A DNA stretch of 64,000 bases from Thiodiazotropha sp040506975 (GCA_965211775.1 OZ242974.1:558001-622000), one strand, 5' to 3'; positions 35,385 through 44,798 are shown, numbered from the stretch's first letter. Program-made: numbers and translations. Notes: generated by a model not told the origin, from the sequence alone.

Positions 35385-36926
35385 TTACCAGGTATGGTTG
35401 GCCTTGAAGTCCTTCAACGCATCGTGCAGCGCCTGCTCGATCTCGGTATTGTAGTCACCGGTCTCGTTCATCTTGTCCATCAGCGCCTTCTGGCTGCTCT
35501 TCATGTAGCCCTGCAGCGAGGCTTCGAAGTCAACCACTTTGCTGGCATCGACATCGTCCAGATAACCTTCATTGGCGGCAAACAGTGAGACGGCCATGCC
35601 GGCAATGGAGAGCGGTGAATACTGGGCCTGCTTCATCAGCTCGGTGACACGCTCACCGCGCTCAAGCTGTTTGCGGGTCGCCTCGTCCAGATCGGAAGCG
35701 AACTGGGAGAAGGCCGCCAGCTCACGATACTGGGCCAGGGCCAGACGCACGCCGCCGCCCAGCTTCTTGATGATCTTGGTCTGTGCGGCGCCACCCACAC
35801 GGGAAACCGACAGGCCGGCGTTGATCGCCGGACGGATACCGGCGTTGAACAGATCCGCCTCGAGGAAGATCTGGCCGTCGGTGATCGAGATAACGTTGGT
35901 GGGTACGAAGGCCGAGACGTCACCCGCCTGGGTCTCGATGATCGGCAGGGCGGTCAGCGATCCGGTCTGGCCTTTCACCTTGCCGTCGGTCATCTTCTCC
36001 ACATAGTCGGCATTGACGCGGGCGGCGCGCTCGAGCAGACGGGAGTGGAGGTAGAAGACGTCACCAGGATAGGCCTCGCGGCCCGGCGGACGGCGCAGCA
36101 GCAGGGAGACCTGACGATAGGCCCAGGCCTGCTTGGTGAGATCATCGTAGATGATCAGTGCATCCTGGCCGATATCCCGGAAGTACTCGCCCATGGTGCA
36201 GCCGGAGTAGGGGGCCAGGAACTGCATGGCCGCTGAATCCGCCGCGGGCGCCGCCACGATAATGGTGTGCTCCATGGCGCCGTGCTCTTCGAGCTTACGC
36301 ACCACCTGCGCGATGGTGGAGTTCTTCTGGCCGACGGCGACGTAGATACATTTGATGCCGGTGCCTTTCTGATTGATGATGGTGTCGATGGCCACCGCCG
36401 ACTTGCCGGTCTGGCGGTCGCCGATGATCAGCTCACGCTGGCCGCGACCGATCGGCACCATGGCGTCGATCGCCTTGAGGCCGGTCTGCACCGGCTGATC
36501 GACCGACTTACGCTCGATAACGCCCGGCGCGACCTTCTCGATCGGAGAGGTCTCTGTAGCGGCGATGTCGCCTTTACCGTCCAGGGGATTGCCCAGCGAG
36601 TCGACCACCCGGCCCAGCAGGGCCTCGCCCACCGGCACCTCGAGTACACGGCCGGTACATTGTACGGCGTCGCCTTCACTCAAGTGCTTGTAGTCACCCA
36701 ATACCACGGCGCCGACTGAGTCGCGCTCCAGGTTGAGTGCCAGGCCGAAGGTGTTACCCGGGAACTCCAGCATCTCGTAGGACATGGCGTCCTCGAGACC
36801 GTGAATTCGGGCAATGCCGTCGGTCAGACTGATGATCGTACCCTCGTTTCGGGCCTCGGTCTTGAGATCGAATTTTTCGATCTTGCTTTTGATCAGGTCA
36901 CTGATCTCGGATGGATTGAGTTGCAT
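35385..36926 (-). CDS. atpA: ATP synthase F1 subunit alpha
   Basis: This 513-residue non-catalytic nucleotide-binding subunit starts at MQLNPSEISDLIKSKIEKFD (36926); an ORF extension upstream overlaps atpH and is not real. It carries the P-loop GDRQTGKSAVAID and the signature PAINAGLSVSRVGGAAQ. Length and order match the family. Confidence 0.98.
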   Translation of the reverse strand: MQLNPSEISDLIKSKIEKFDLKTEARNEGTIISLTDGIARIHGLEDAMSYEMLEFPGNTFGLALNLERDSVGAVVLGDYKHLSEGDAVQCTGRVLEVPVGEALLGRVVDSLGNPLDGKGDIAATETSPIEKVAPGVIERKSVDQPVQTGLKAIDAMVPIGRGQRELIIGDRQTGKSAVAIDTIINQKGTGIKCIYVAVGQKNSTIAQVVRKLEEHGAMEHTIIVAAPAADSAAMQFLAPYSGCTMGEYFRDIGQDALIIYDDLTKQAWAYRQVSLLLRRPPGREAYPGDVFYLHSRLLERAARVNADYVEKMTDGKVKGQTGSLTALPIIETQAGDVSAFVPTNVISITDGQIFLEADLFNAGIRPAINAGLSVSRVGGAAQTKIIKKLGGGVRLALAQYRELAAFSQFASDLDEATRKQLERGERVTELMKQAQYSPLSIAGMAVSLFAANEGYLDDVDASKVVDFEASLQGYMKSSQKALMDKMNETGDYNTEIEQALHDALKDFKANHTW

Positions 36927-36939
36927 GATGGCTTCTCGC

Positions 36940-37479
36940 TTAGATTCCCAATTCGTTCGCCAGTTGCTGCAGTTGTCCACGGACGGAGCCGTCGATAACC
37001 ATGTCGCCCGCACGGATGTGAATACCGCCGATCAGATCGGGGTCTTTTTCACTGGTGATGGTGACGTTGCGTCCCAACTTGGCCTTTAAGGCTTCGGCAA
37101 TGAGTTTTTCCTGCGCCGCATCGAGGGCGAAGGCGGAGGTGACGTGCACTTTGCTGACACGCTCTCTGTCCGCTTTCAGCTCTTCAAAGAGTGCGTCGAT
37201 CTCCGGCAGCACGTTGAGCCGGCCGTTCTCGACCAACACCTTGATCAGATTGCCGCCCTCTTCGTCGACCTCATCGCCCGCGATCTCCAGCAGCAGTGAC
37301 ACCAGGGCGTCCTGCTCGACCAGCGGATTACCGACGATCGGGGCCATCTCCTGGCTCTCCACCACCGTGGTGAGAAAGCTCAGCATGTCGGACCAGACGT
37401 CGAGCTTGCCGCTCTCTTCCGCGCGCGCAAACACCGCTTCGGCGTAGGGGCGGGCAATAGTGGTTGCTTCACCTGCCAT
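36940..37479 (-). CDS. atpH: ATP synthase F1 subunit delta
   Basis: The 179-residue peripheral-stalk subunit starts ARPYAEAVFARAEESGKLDVW after a short leader, has the LLEIAGDEV mid-region and the C-terminal KLGRNVTITSEKDPDLIGGIHIRAGD motif. It joins the b subunits to the top of F1. Confidence 0.97.
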   Translation of the reverse strand: MAGEATTIARPYAEAVFARAEESGKLDVWSDMLSFLTTVVESQEMAPIVGNPLVEQDALVSLLLEIAGDEVDEEGGNLIKVLVENGRLNVLPEIDALFEELKADRERVSKVHVTSAFALDAAQEKLIAEALKAKLGRNVTITSEKDPDLIGGIHIRAGDMVIDGSVRGQLQQLANELGI

Positions 37480-37488
37480 GATTCCGCC

Positions 37489-37959
37489 TTAAATCTCTTG
37501 TGCCAGCTCGTTGACGATATCTTTGTGCGCCGCTGCGTTGATCTCCTTTCTAAGGATCTTCTCAGCACCGGCCACGGCCAGTTCGCCGATCTTCTCACGC
37601 AGATGCTCGCGAGCGCGGTTTGACTCCTGCTCGATCTCTGCCTGCGCGGCGGTCAGGATACGCTCGCCTTCTGTGCGCGCGGTGTCCTTTGACTCATCGA
37701 CAATTTCAGCTGCCCGTTTCTGCGCCTGAGCCACGATCTCAGCTGCCTGCGATTTGGCTTCGTGCAGAACATCCTTGGCCCGCTCTTTCGCAAGCTCCTG
37801 TTCGTGCTGCCCGCGCTCGGCGGCGGCCAGGCCATCGGCTATCTCTTTTTTGCGGGTCTCCAGCGCACCCATGATCGGGGTCCAGACATACTTCATCGTG
37901 AACCACACGAACACCGCAAAAGCGAGCAGCTGACCTATAAGCGTCAGATTGATGTTCAT
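37489..37959 (-). CDS. atpF: ATP synthase Fo subunit b
   Basis: This 156-residue protein has an N-terminal membrane helix (MNINLTLIGQLLAFAVFVWF) and then a long charged coiled coil that forms the stator stalk. It overlaps nothing and lies 9 bp before atpH. Confidence 0.97.
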   Translation of the reverse strand: MNINLTLIGQLLAFAVFVWFTMKYVWTPIMGALETRKKEIADGLAAAERGQHEQELAKERAKDVLHEAKSQAAEIVAQAQKRAAEIVDESKDTARTEGERILTAAQAEIEQESNRAREHLREKIGELAVAGAEKILRKEINAAAHKDIVNELAQEI

Positions 37960-38014
37960 CCCGGAATTACCTCTCGTTGGACGAGATGATAGAGAGTTCG
38001 CTCAGTGGCCCGGA

Positions 38015-38245
38015 TCAGGCGACAGCGAACAGTACGTACATGGCCAGACCCACGGCGATCATGGGCACGGCGTCGACCAGGCCCATGACGATGAAGAACT
38101 GGGTACGCAGCATAGGAATGAGTTCAGGCTGACGTGCGGCGCCTTCAAGAAAGCGGCCACCCAGTACGCCGATGCCTACCGCGGCACCCAGGGCGCCCAG
38201 GCCCATCATGATCGCGCCGGCAATGTACAGCAGTGCTTGTTCCAT
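38015..38245 (-). CDS. atpE: ATP synthase Fo subunit c (proton ring)
   Basis: The 76-residue helical hairpin has the polar loop EGAARQPELIPMLRTQ and the second helix carrying FIVMGLVDAVPMI, with the proton-binding acid as Asp in VDA. There is no sign of the Na-binding Gln/Ser pattern, so a proton ring is expected. Confidence 0.97.
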   Translation of the reverse strand: MEQALLYIAGAIMMGLGALGAAVGIGVLGGRFLEGAARQPELIPMLRTQFFIVMGLVDAVPMIAVGLAMYVLFAVA

Positions 38246-38287
38246 TATTGGTCTCCCGTTTAATGAACTAGATAGTTAAAGGTTAAA

Positions 38288-39148
38288 TCAGTGTTCGTGA
38301 TGCGCCATATCCAGATAGACGATGGTCAGGGTCATAAAGATGAACGCCTGCAACGTGATGATCAGGATATGGAAAATCGCCCAGCCGAGCTGGAGTACGC
38401 CACCGAACAAGCCGAGTATCAGCCCGGCATTGTACATGATGGCTATCAGGATAAAGATCATTTCACCCGCGTACATGTTACCGAACAGACGCAGGGCGAG
38501 AGAGATGGGTTTCGCGATCAGGCTGACGAATTCGAGCACGAAGTTGATCGGAATAAAGAGGATATTGACCAGGGTGTTATTGGACGAGAAGGGCTGCAGG
38601 GTCAGCTCTCCGACGAAACCGCCGACACCCTTGATCTTGATACTGTAGAAGAGAACCAGAATGAAAACCCCAATGGCCATACCGAAGGTGGCGTTGGGAT
38701 CGGTCGAAGGCACAACCTTCATGTAGTGGATACCCAGCAGCTTGGCGAGTTCCGGGATCACGTCCACCGGCACCAGATCCATCAGGTTCTGCAGGAATAT
38801 CCAGACAAAGATGGTCAGTGCGAGAGGCGCCACCAGGGCGTTGCGGGCGGAAAAGGAGCCACGCACGCTGTCATCGATGAAATCGACCAGCCATTCGACG
38901 AAATTCTGCAGCCCGTTGGGAACCCCGACAGTTGCCTGCTTGGCAGCCTTGCTGAAGAAATAGAGAAACAGGATTCCGAGGCTGATGGACCAGAACATGG
39001 TATCCACGTGGATCGCCCAGAAGCCCATCTCCTTGGCTTCAGCGGCGGAATGCGCCATACCCCAACTACCATCCGGGTGCTTGCCGAAGGTCAGGTTGGT
39101 CAAATGGTGTTTGATATATCCACTGGAGGTGAGCGTGTCGCCAGCCAT
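38288..39148 (-). CDS. atpB: ATP synthase Fo subunit a
   Basis: This 286-residue polytopic channel subunit carries the essential Arg in the conserved helix SLALRLFGNMYAGEMIFILI (about 220), and the QAFIFMTLTIVYLDMAH ending is typical. An antisense ORF covers it and is a shadow. Confidence 0.98.
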   Translation of the reverse strand: MAGDTLTSSGYIKHHLTNLTFGKHPDGSWGMAHSAAEAKEMGFWAIHVDTMFWSISLGILFLYFFSKAAKQATVGVPNGLQNFVEWLVDFIDDSVRGSFSARNALVAPLALTIFVWIFLQNLMDLVPVDVIPELAKLLGIHYMKVVPSTDPNATFGMAIGVFILVLFYSIKIKGVGGFVGELTLQPFSSNNTLVNILFIPINFVLEFVSLIAKPISLALRLFGNMYAGEMIFILIAIMYNAGLILGLFGGVLQLGWAIFHILIITLQAFIFMTLTIVYLDMAHHEH

Positions 39149-39156
39149 ACTTAAAC

Positions 39157-39537
39157 CTATGAATGCTGTCTATCTTCAATAACCAATACAATCAGCGGAA
39201 CCGCTACCTGCACGAACAGATAACTGCCCAATAATGCACCAATACTCAGCGGAGTGATGGTGACAATTATCAATCCGAACATCAATCCCGTGATGATCAA
39301 CTTCTGGATTTCGGCACCAAACATGCGGCCGGCTATTTTTTGCGGATCCTGTGCGCGGTAGTGCGTAAAGGATCTGTGGGCAAAATAGCCATTCGCCACT
39401 GCAGCAATCAGACCACCGAAAAATCCTGACAATGCAAGGGTCTTACCGAATGCCAGAAGCATCAAACCGACCACCACCGCCGCTCCAAGTTGGAGCGCTA
39501 CAATAGTGCGGATCTGGCTGTTTCCGGTAAGCTGCAT
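39157..39537 (-). CDS. atpI: ATP synthase assembly protein AtpI
   Basis: Starting at MQLTGNSQIRTIVALQLGA (39537) gives 126 residues with four hydrophobic segments. AtpI assists c-ring assembly. It opens the operon, 8 bp before atpB. An upstream in-frame start would add 26 unconserved residues. Confidence 0.85.
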   Translation of the reverse strand: MQLTGNSQIRTIVALQLGAAVVVGLMLLAFGKTLALSGFFGGLIAAVANGYFAHRSFTHYRAQDPQKIAGRMFGAEIQKLIITGLMFGLIIVTITPLSIGALLGSYLFVQVAVPLIVLVIEDRQHS

Positions 39538-39671
39538 TCCGGTTTCCCGGTACCCTTTATATGAGCCTAACCAGCAAGGAGGGAGGAGTATAAGGGGTCT
39601 TTGATATAAGGTCAAAGGATAGATGCATAAATTTTTTCATGAGACATCATTTTTCGGCGATAAACAACCGC

Positions 39672-39694
39672 ACCGACCCGGAATATGGGTCGGT
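39672..39694 (-). terminator. Hairpin after the proline/glycine-repeat gene
   Basis: ACCGACCC and GGGTCGGT (8-bp stem, 7-base loop) are followed on the minus strand by a moderately T-rich run. It would end transcription of the repeat gene before atpI. Confidence 0.5.
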
Positions 39695-39749
39695 CGGAGA
39701 TTGTCAGGCCGTATGGCCCTTTTCTATATTGGATCGGCCCTCGACCGTT

Positions 39750-40121
39750 TCAGCGATATCTGCGGTTGGGAGAGGCGCCCGGACCACCCCTGGGTCCCGG
39801 GGGGTTTTCCCAATTGGTCCCGGGTCCGCCCTTCGGTCCCGGTGGATTGTTATCCCTGTCATAGCGGTAGTGGCGATAGGGCCGCTTGTAATACCACCCG
39901 GCTCCCGGGCCTCCCACCGGCCCGGGTGGATTGGTGCGATAGCGATAGCGCCGGTCGGGTGAGGCTCCCGGCCCACCCTCAGGTCCTGGAGGATTCTCCC
40001 AATTGGTACCGGGGCTGCCTACAGGACCCGGAGGATTGTTGTCGATATCTCTTGCCATCCCCGCAGTTGTCGAAAAAAACAACACCAGCGACAATGAAAC
40101 CAGCCTGAATCTCTCGATCAC
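39750..40121 (-). CDS. Secreted protein with NPPGP–GGPG repeats, unknown
   Basis: A GTG at 40121, preceded by a GGGAG ribosome site, gives about 123 residues. Residues 1–23 look like a signal peptide ending at an Ala-type cleavage site (TTAGMA|RD). The mature part consists of five units of the form NPPGPxGGPG, some extended by TNWE or ASPDRRYR, separated by Tyr/Arg-rich spacers. I know no characterised family with this exact pattern. It may be an extracellular adhesive or matrix peptide, or a disordered envelope protein. A longer ATG start at 40160 would hide the signal peptide and is less likely. Confidence 0.6.
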   Translation of the reverse strand: MIERFRLVSLSLVLFFSTTAGMARDIDNNPPGPVGSPGTNWENPPGPEGGPGASPDRRYRYRTNPPGPVGGPGAGWYYKRPYRHYRYDRDNNPPGPKGGPGTNWENPPGPRGGPGASPNRRYR

Positions 40122-40212
40122 TCTATTCTCCCTATTCCAGTGTTGAACACAGTCGTTCACTTAATCCAATGCCAGATCAAAGCATAGACGACGCGATACC
40201 ACTCCACATCAA

Positions 40213-40443
40213 TCAGTCGGGCACTCCCTGCCACAAAATTTCGTATCCGACTCCGTAAGTATCGTCATAATAATCTGCAGGTGCCGAAAACTTCATGATT
40301 GTTCTTGTCCACATTTCACCGAGCACCAATTCAACGTCCCCGACTTTGTCCCCGGGCTCAAGATCGGCCGCATTGAATAACATGACACGGCCAAATGGAA
40401 TTTCAATCAGATGAATCCTTTGATCACTACCTTTTGAATACAC
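40213..40443 (-). CDS. Small hypothetical protein (76 aa)
   Basis: This short soluble-looking protein has no signal peptide, membrane helix or known motif; its middle reads MLFNAADLEPGDKVGDVELVLGE. It lies head to head with the peptidoglycan-binding hydrolase gene at 40533, 89 bp apart. Coding status is plausible from codon use but unproven. Confidence 0.45.
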   Translation of the reverse strand: MYSKGSDQRIHLIEIPFGRVMLFNAADLEPGDKVGDVELVLGEMWTRTIMKFSAPADYYDDTYGVGYEILWQGVPD

Positions 40444-40532
40444 ATAAAGTCAATGTAAATAAGTAACAAATATGTACAGATTTCACCCCTATACTTTAGG
40501 CAATACAAAACCAGTGTAATTGGGGAAAGACC

Positions 40533-41336
40533 ATGGAAACGACTTTATCACGAGTAATAAAGTACGGCTCGAGAGGAGACGACGTCATTCGGGTTCAGCA
40601 ATATCTCAACAAGGCCGTATCCACTAAACCCGAACTGGTTACAGACGGTATCTTCGGTGCAAAGTCAGCCGCCAGAACCCAGCAGTTTCAACGCGACAAT
40701 CAACTCGTTGCCGACGGTATCGTCGGGCCGAACACATGGGCGCAGCTGATCGCATTAGTGAAGAACCTGTTGGGTGTTCCACCCGTTGATAAGGCCAGGC
40801 ATGCGGAAATGCGAAAAAGGGTTTTGTCGGAAGCGGGTAAACTTGTCGGCAAGGTGGATTTCTCACAGCTGATAGGCGGTAGGCCGAAAGGTATCGATAT
40901 TGTTAAGACCATTTTCAAGGAGGCCGCGAACGTCACCCTGCAGGATGCCAACTTTAAGGATCCCCACAGCAAGGTCTGGAGTCCACAGCCGTTCGTCGGC
41001 GGAAAGAAAAAAAGCTGGTGCGGTATTTTCTGCGTCTACTGCTATCGAAAGGCCGGGCTAAAGACCATCAGGTGGGATATCGCTGTCGGCGCGCCCAGAG
41101 GAAATATCGGACTGAGTTCATGGAGTCCCCAGTTTGTACAAAACATTAAGCTGGCGGACATCGGCGCCGTGGCTACACGCCAGCACCATTTTCTCATAGA
41201 AAAGGTCGATTCAGGCAATCCGTTCAAGCCCCGCCTGAATACCATTGACGGTAATCTGCTGGCGGGGAAGATCCAGCGCCGTACCGGTTTCCATCAAGTC
41301 GGCAAGGATAATTTCAACTACTACTCCCTGAAGTAG
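40533..41336 (+). CDS. Peptidoglycan-binding domain plus CHAP/NlpC-like cysteine hydrolase
   Basis: The protein has 267 residues. Residues about 8–78 form a PG_binding_1 repeat (YGSRGDDVIRVQQYLN, DGIFGAKSAARTQQFQ, DGIVGPNTWAQL). A linker is followed from about 145 by a papain-like hydrolase with the catalytic Cys in KKSWCGIFCVYC, His in ATRQHHFLIEKV and a polar third residue in TIDGN. It should cut peptidoglycan amide bonds. It has no signal peptide, so it would need lysis, a phage holin or a contact-dependent secretion system to reach the wall. IS1380 A4 is inserted 47 bp after its stop. Confidence 0.75.
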   Translation: METTLSRVIKYGSRGDDVIRVQQYLNKAVSTKPELVTDGIFGAKSAARTQQFQRDNQLVADGIVGPNTWAQLIALVKNLLGVPPVDKARHAEMRKRVLSEAGKLVGKVDFSQLIGGRPKGIDIVKTIFKEAANVTLQDANFKDPHSKVWSPQPFVGGKKKSWCGIFCVYCYRKAGLKTIRWDIAVGAPRGNIGLSSWSPQFVQNIKLADIGAVATRQHHFLIEKVDSGNPFKPRLNTIDGNLLAGKIQRRTGFHQVGKDNFNYYSLK

Positions 41337-41383
41337 GGTTGCTGCCAAGCTGTTGCGCCTGCCGGTGATCGGGGACACCCTAG

Positions 41384-42951
41384 CCCCAATATTTCACGCA
41401 TTAAAAAGGCAAAATCCTGATACTTCGATATAATTCAGTTGCTTACACTGTAATCGAAAGGATTTTGCCTGTGACAAACTGCACCCAGACTGCCTTTGAT
41501 TTTCCAGCCCTAAAACGCCGTAAGGTTCAAGCCGAGTTTTCCGGTGGCGATATCACCTCGGACGGCGGCGTGTTGCTGCTGCGTGAGATCGACAGGCGTC
41601 TGGGATTGCTCGAGGCGGTTGATGCGGTCATCCCCGACCCGCGAGATCCCCGCTATATTGAACACAGCCAGTTGAGCCTGTTGCGCCAGCGAGTCTATGG
41701 GCTCTGCCTGGGTTATGAAGATCTGAACGACCATCAGACACTACGCACCGACCCGGCCCTACAGAGCTCGATCGAACGCGAGGAGGTACTGGGCAGCCAG
41801 TCGACACTTTGTCGGCTGGAGAACCGGGTCGATCGCCGGGTTGCCGTTGATGTCCACAACCTACTGCTCGAGCAGTTCATTGCCTCATATGATGCACCAC
41901 CCGATGAGCTGATCCTGGATTTCGGCGCCACGGATGATCCGGTGCATGGCCGCCAGGAAGGCCGCTCCTTTCACGGCTACTACGATCACTACTGCTTCCT
42001 GCCCCTGTATGTCTTTTGTGGCGATCAACTGCTGGTGAGTTATCTGCGGCCCAGCCGGATCGATGCGCCCAAGCATGCCTGGGCGATTCTGGCGCTGTTG
42101 GTCAAACGCCTGCGCCGGGCTTGGCCTGAAGTGCGTATCATCTTTCGGGGCGATAGCGGCTTTTGCCGTCACCACATGCTCAGCTGGTGCGAGCGCAACG
42201 CTGTGGGCTATATCGTGGGCATCGCCAAGAATGACGCCTTGCTGCGGTGTATCCGTGAGCCCATGCAGTGGGTTGAGGAACTGGCGAAGCGAACCGGCAT
42301 GAAGATGCGGGAATTCTTTCAGTTTCACTATGCCGCCAGCACCTGGAAGACGCGTCGCAAGGTGATCGCCAAACTGGAGGTCACCGACAAGGGGCCAAAT
42401 CCACGCTTCATCGTCACCAACCTGGCCGGCGACAAACAGCGCCTTTACGATGACCTCTACTGCGCCCGTGGTGACATGGAGAACCGAATCAAGGAGCAGC
42501 AACTGGGGCTGTTCGCCGATCGCACCAGCGCGCATTACTGGTGGGCCAATCAGTTTCGTCTACTGCTGTCCAGTCTGGCCTATGTGCTGATGGAGGCCAT
42601 CCGGCGCCTCGCGCTGAAGGGCACGGAACTGGCGCGTGCACAGATGACCACGATCCGGCTCAAACTGTTCAGGATCGGGGCGGTCATCATTCGCAACACG
42701 CGACGGATCCGCTTCCTGCTCTCCAGCACCTATCCCTATCAGGCGCTGTTTTTCCAGGTGGCGGCACGACTCAAGCCGGGATAGCCCGGCAGAGTGCTGC
42801 CCCGGCACGTTGATCAACAATGGGGGTAAGGGGGAGTCTGCCCGGAGGGTGGAAAATCAGGGCTTGATAGAGGTTTGGTTCCCAGTGAGGGCAAACCATC
42901 CAAGCTTGGCCATATCACCGGCTAAATTTAAAAACGGATGAAACATGCGGG
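41384..42951 (+). mobile_element. IS1380-family element A4 with CTAG target repeats
   Basis: It is 1568 bp. CTAG occurs on both sides (41380–41383 and 42952–42955), a clean simple insertion between the hydrolase gene and parB. Confidence 0.95.
41465..42784 (+). CDS. IS1380-family transposase (A4), probably inactive
   Basis: 439 residues. Three differences from consensus: Asp154 to Gly inside the LDFDATDD motif, Phe168 to Ser in GRFFHGYY, and Lys to Arg in LKLFKIGAV. The first removes an acidic residue that is probably part of the DDE active site. Confidence 0.95.
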   Translation: MPVTNCTQTAFDFPALKRRKVQAEFSGGDITSDGGVLLLREIDRRLGLLEAVDAVIPDPRDPRYIEHSQLSLLRQRVYGLCLGYEDLNDHQTLRTDPALQSSIEREEVLGSQSTLCRLENRVDRRVAVDVHNLLLEQFIASYDAPPDELILDFGATDDPVHGRQEGRSFHGYYDHYCFLPLYVFCGDQLLVSYLRPSRIDAPKHAWAILALLVKRLRRAWPEVRIIFRGDSGFCRHHMLSWCERNAVGYIVGIAKNDALLRCIREPMQWVEELAKRTGMKMREFFQFHYAASTWKTRRKVIAKLEVTDKGPNPRFIVTNLAGDKQRLYDDLYCARGDMENRIKEQQLGLFADRTSAHYWWANQFRLLLSSLAYVLMEAIRRLALKGTELARAQMTTIRLKLFRIGAVIIRNTRRIRFLLSSTYPYQALFFQVAARLKPG

Positions 42952-43113
42952 CTAGCTCGTCCACACGGTGGGTGTTGAACTGTAAATAAAAACACTTACG
43001 TTCATTTGCAGACATATAAAGTCATTCGCGTCTATTTGCGGCTTTCCTATACAACGCACTATCATCAAGTCACCGATTCAGTGGCTGTGTACCGTGTGGG
43101 TAATTTCGTTGCT

Positions 43114-43995
43114 TCACTTTATATGATCGAGGATCCCTTCGAGTTCATCGAGACTGTTATAGCCGATGACCAGCTTGCCTTTACCCTTGCTCCCCTGTTG
43201 CAGATCGACTTTGGCCCCCAGCTTCTCCGACAGGTCAGTGACCAGGCGACGAATATCGGGATCCATCGCCTGAGTGGCGCGGGCGGGTTTCGGCCTCTCC
43301 TCCTGATTCTGTAAGCGGCGCACCAGGCGCTCCGTTTCACGTACTGAGAGCCCCTTGGCCACCACCTGGTTTGCCGCCCGGGTCTGCTCCTCTCCTTTCA
43401 GTCCAAGCAGGCATCGGGCATGCCCCATCTCCAGGCGCCTGCTCTCAACCATTGCCTTGACCTCTTCGTTGAGCTCCAACAGGCGCAAAAGGTTGGTCAC
43501 GGTTGTGCGTGACTTACCGACGGCCTTCGCCACCTCCTGATGGGTCAGTCCGAACTCCAGCAGCAGGCGGCTTAAGGCATTCGCCTCTTCCAGGGGATTG
43601 AGATCCTCCCGTTGGATATTCTCGATCAAACCCATCGCCATGGCGGCCTCTTCGGTGACCTCCTTGATCACCACCGGGATCTCATCCAGGCCCGCCTGCT
43701 GGGCTGCGCGCCAGCGCCGCTCACCGGCAATCAGTTCGTAGCGCTCATTCTCCACCGGACGTACCACAACCGGCTGGATCACCCCCTGCGCGGCGATGGA
43801 GTCGGCCAGTTCACGCAGGCTGTCGGCATCGAACTCCCGTCTCGGCTGATAACGACCGCGCTGGATCAGGTCCACCGGCAGTCGATGCAGATTATCGTGC
43901 TTGGTTGATGTCGTCTGTTTGCTCTCGGCCTCGGCCTGCACGCCCCCCAGCAGGGCATCGAGACCGCGACCCAATCCTCTTTTCTTTGTCGCCAT
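43114..43995 (-). CDS. parB: Chromosome-partitioning protein ParB
   Basis: This 293-residue protein has the N-terminal MATKKRGLGRGLDALLGG, the GERRWRAAQQAGL CTP-binding region (about 90), the helix-turn-helix HQEVAKAVGKSRTTVTNLLRLLEL (about 150–172) and a C-terminal dimerisation domain. It binds parS (two sites in recF, 20 kb away) and works with ParA to segregate the origin. It follows parA by 11 bp. Confidence 0.97.
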   Translation of the reverse strand: MATKKRGLGRGLDALLGGVQAEAESKQTTSTKHDNLHRLPVDLIQRGRYQPRREFDADSLRELADSIAAQGVIQPVVVRPVENERYELIAGERRWRAAQQAGLDEIPVVIKEVTEEAAMAMGLIENIQREDLNPLEEANALSRLLLEFGLTHQEVAKAVGKSRTTVTNLLRLLELNEEVKAMVESRRLEMGHARCLLGLKGEEQTRAANQVVAKGLSVRETERLVRRLQNQEERPKPARATQAMDPDIRRLVTDLSEKLGAKVDLQQGSKGKGKLVIGYNSLDELEGILDHIK

Positions 43996-44006
43996 ATCTC
44001 TATCCG

Positions 44007-44798
44007 TCAGGCGGTTTGGGTTTGCACATCGCGCATGCGATGCCGTCTCAGTAACTCACTGGCCAGGGCCAGATATGCCGTGGCGCCGCGTGAGCTCTTG
44101 TCATACAGCAACACCGGTATGCCATGGCTAGGCGCCTCTGCAACACGTACGTTGCGCGGGATGATTGTGTTGAACACAGCATCCTTAAAGTGGGAAAGCA
44201 ACTGTCCGGAGACATCGATCGCCAGATTGTTTCGTGGATCATGCATGGTGCGAAGAAAACCTTCTATCTGCAGATCCTGATTGAGATGGGTCTGTATCTG
44301 CTCCACCGTATTCATCAGCGCAGTCAGACCTTCCAGGGCATAGTATTCGGTCTGAATCGGAATCAGTACACCATCCGCCGCCACCAGGGCGTTGAGGGTC
44401 AGCATATTCAAGGATGGCGGACAATCGATCAGAATGTAGTCATAACCTGCCTTTGCCGGCGCCAGTGCCAGGTCGAGGCGTTTCTCCCGCATTGAACTGT
44501 TCATCAATCCGACTTCAGCTGCCGTCAGATCCGCATTGGCCGGCAGTACATCGAAGTTGGCGTCGGGCGCCCGCTGCACCGCTTCACGCAGGGTCGAATC
44601 CCCCAGCAGCAGTTCACAACAGGAGTTCTCCAGGCTGTGTTTGTCGATACCACTGCCCATACTGGCATTGCCCTGTGGATCCATGTCCACCAGCAACACC
44701 CGTTTCTTCATGGCAGCGAGGGAGGCCGCCAGATTGACGGTGGTCGTGGTCTTACCGACGCCGCCCTTTTGATTGGCGATTGAGATGATGTAACCCAT
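44007..44798 (-). CDS. parA: Chromosome-partitioning ATPase ParA (Soj)
   Basis: The 263-residue protein has the deviant Walker A KGGVGKTTTTVNLAASL at residues 11–27, the ILIDCPPSLNMLTLNAL Walker B region and the family signature around DMDPQGNAS. It forms DNA-bound dimers that move ParB–parS complexes. Confidence 0.97.
   Translation of the reverse strand: MGYIISIANQKGGVGKTTTTVNLAASLAAMKKRVLLVDMDPQGNASMGSGIDKHSLENSCCELLLGDSTLREAVQRAPDANFDVLPANADLTAAEVGLMNSSMREKRLDLALAPAKAGYDYILIDCPPSLNMLTLNALVAADGVLIPIQTEYYALEGLTALMNTVEQIQTHLNQDLQIEGFLRTMHDPRNNLAIDVSGQLLSHFKDAVFNTIIPRNVRVAEAPSHGIPVLLYDKSSRGATAYLALASELLRRHRMRDVQTQTA

Noticed and set aside
33851..35407. 518-codon ORF antisense to atpD/atpG
   Set aside because: Shadow of high-GC coding sequence over two certain genes.
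38291..39154. 287-codon ORF antisense to atpB
   Set aside because: Highly charged shadow of a membrane protein gene.
40213..41336. Toxin–antitoxin or effector–immunity pair
   Set aside because: The genes are divergent, the small protein has no known antitoxin feature, and the hydrolase lacks an export signal; kept only as a low-level finding.
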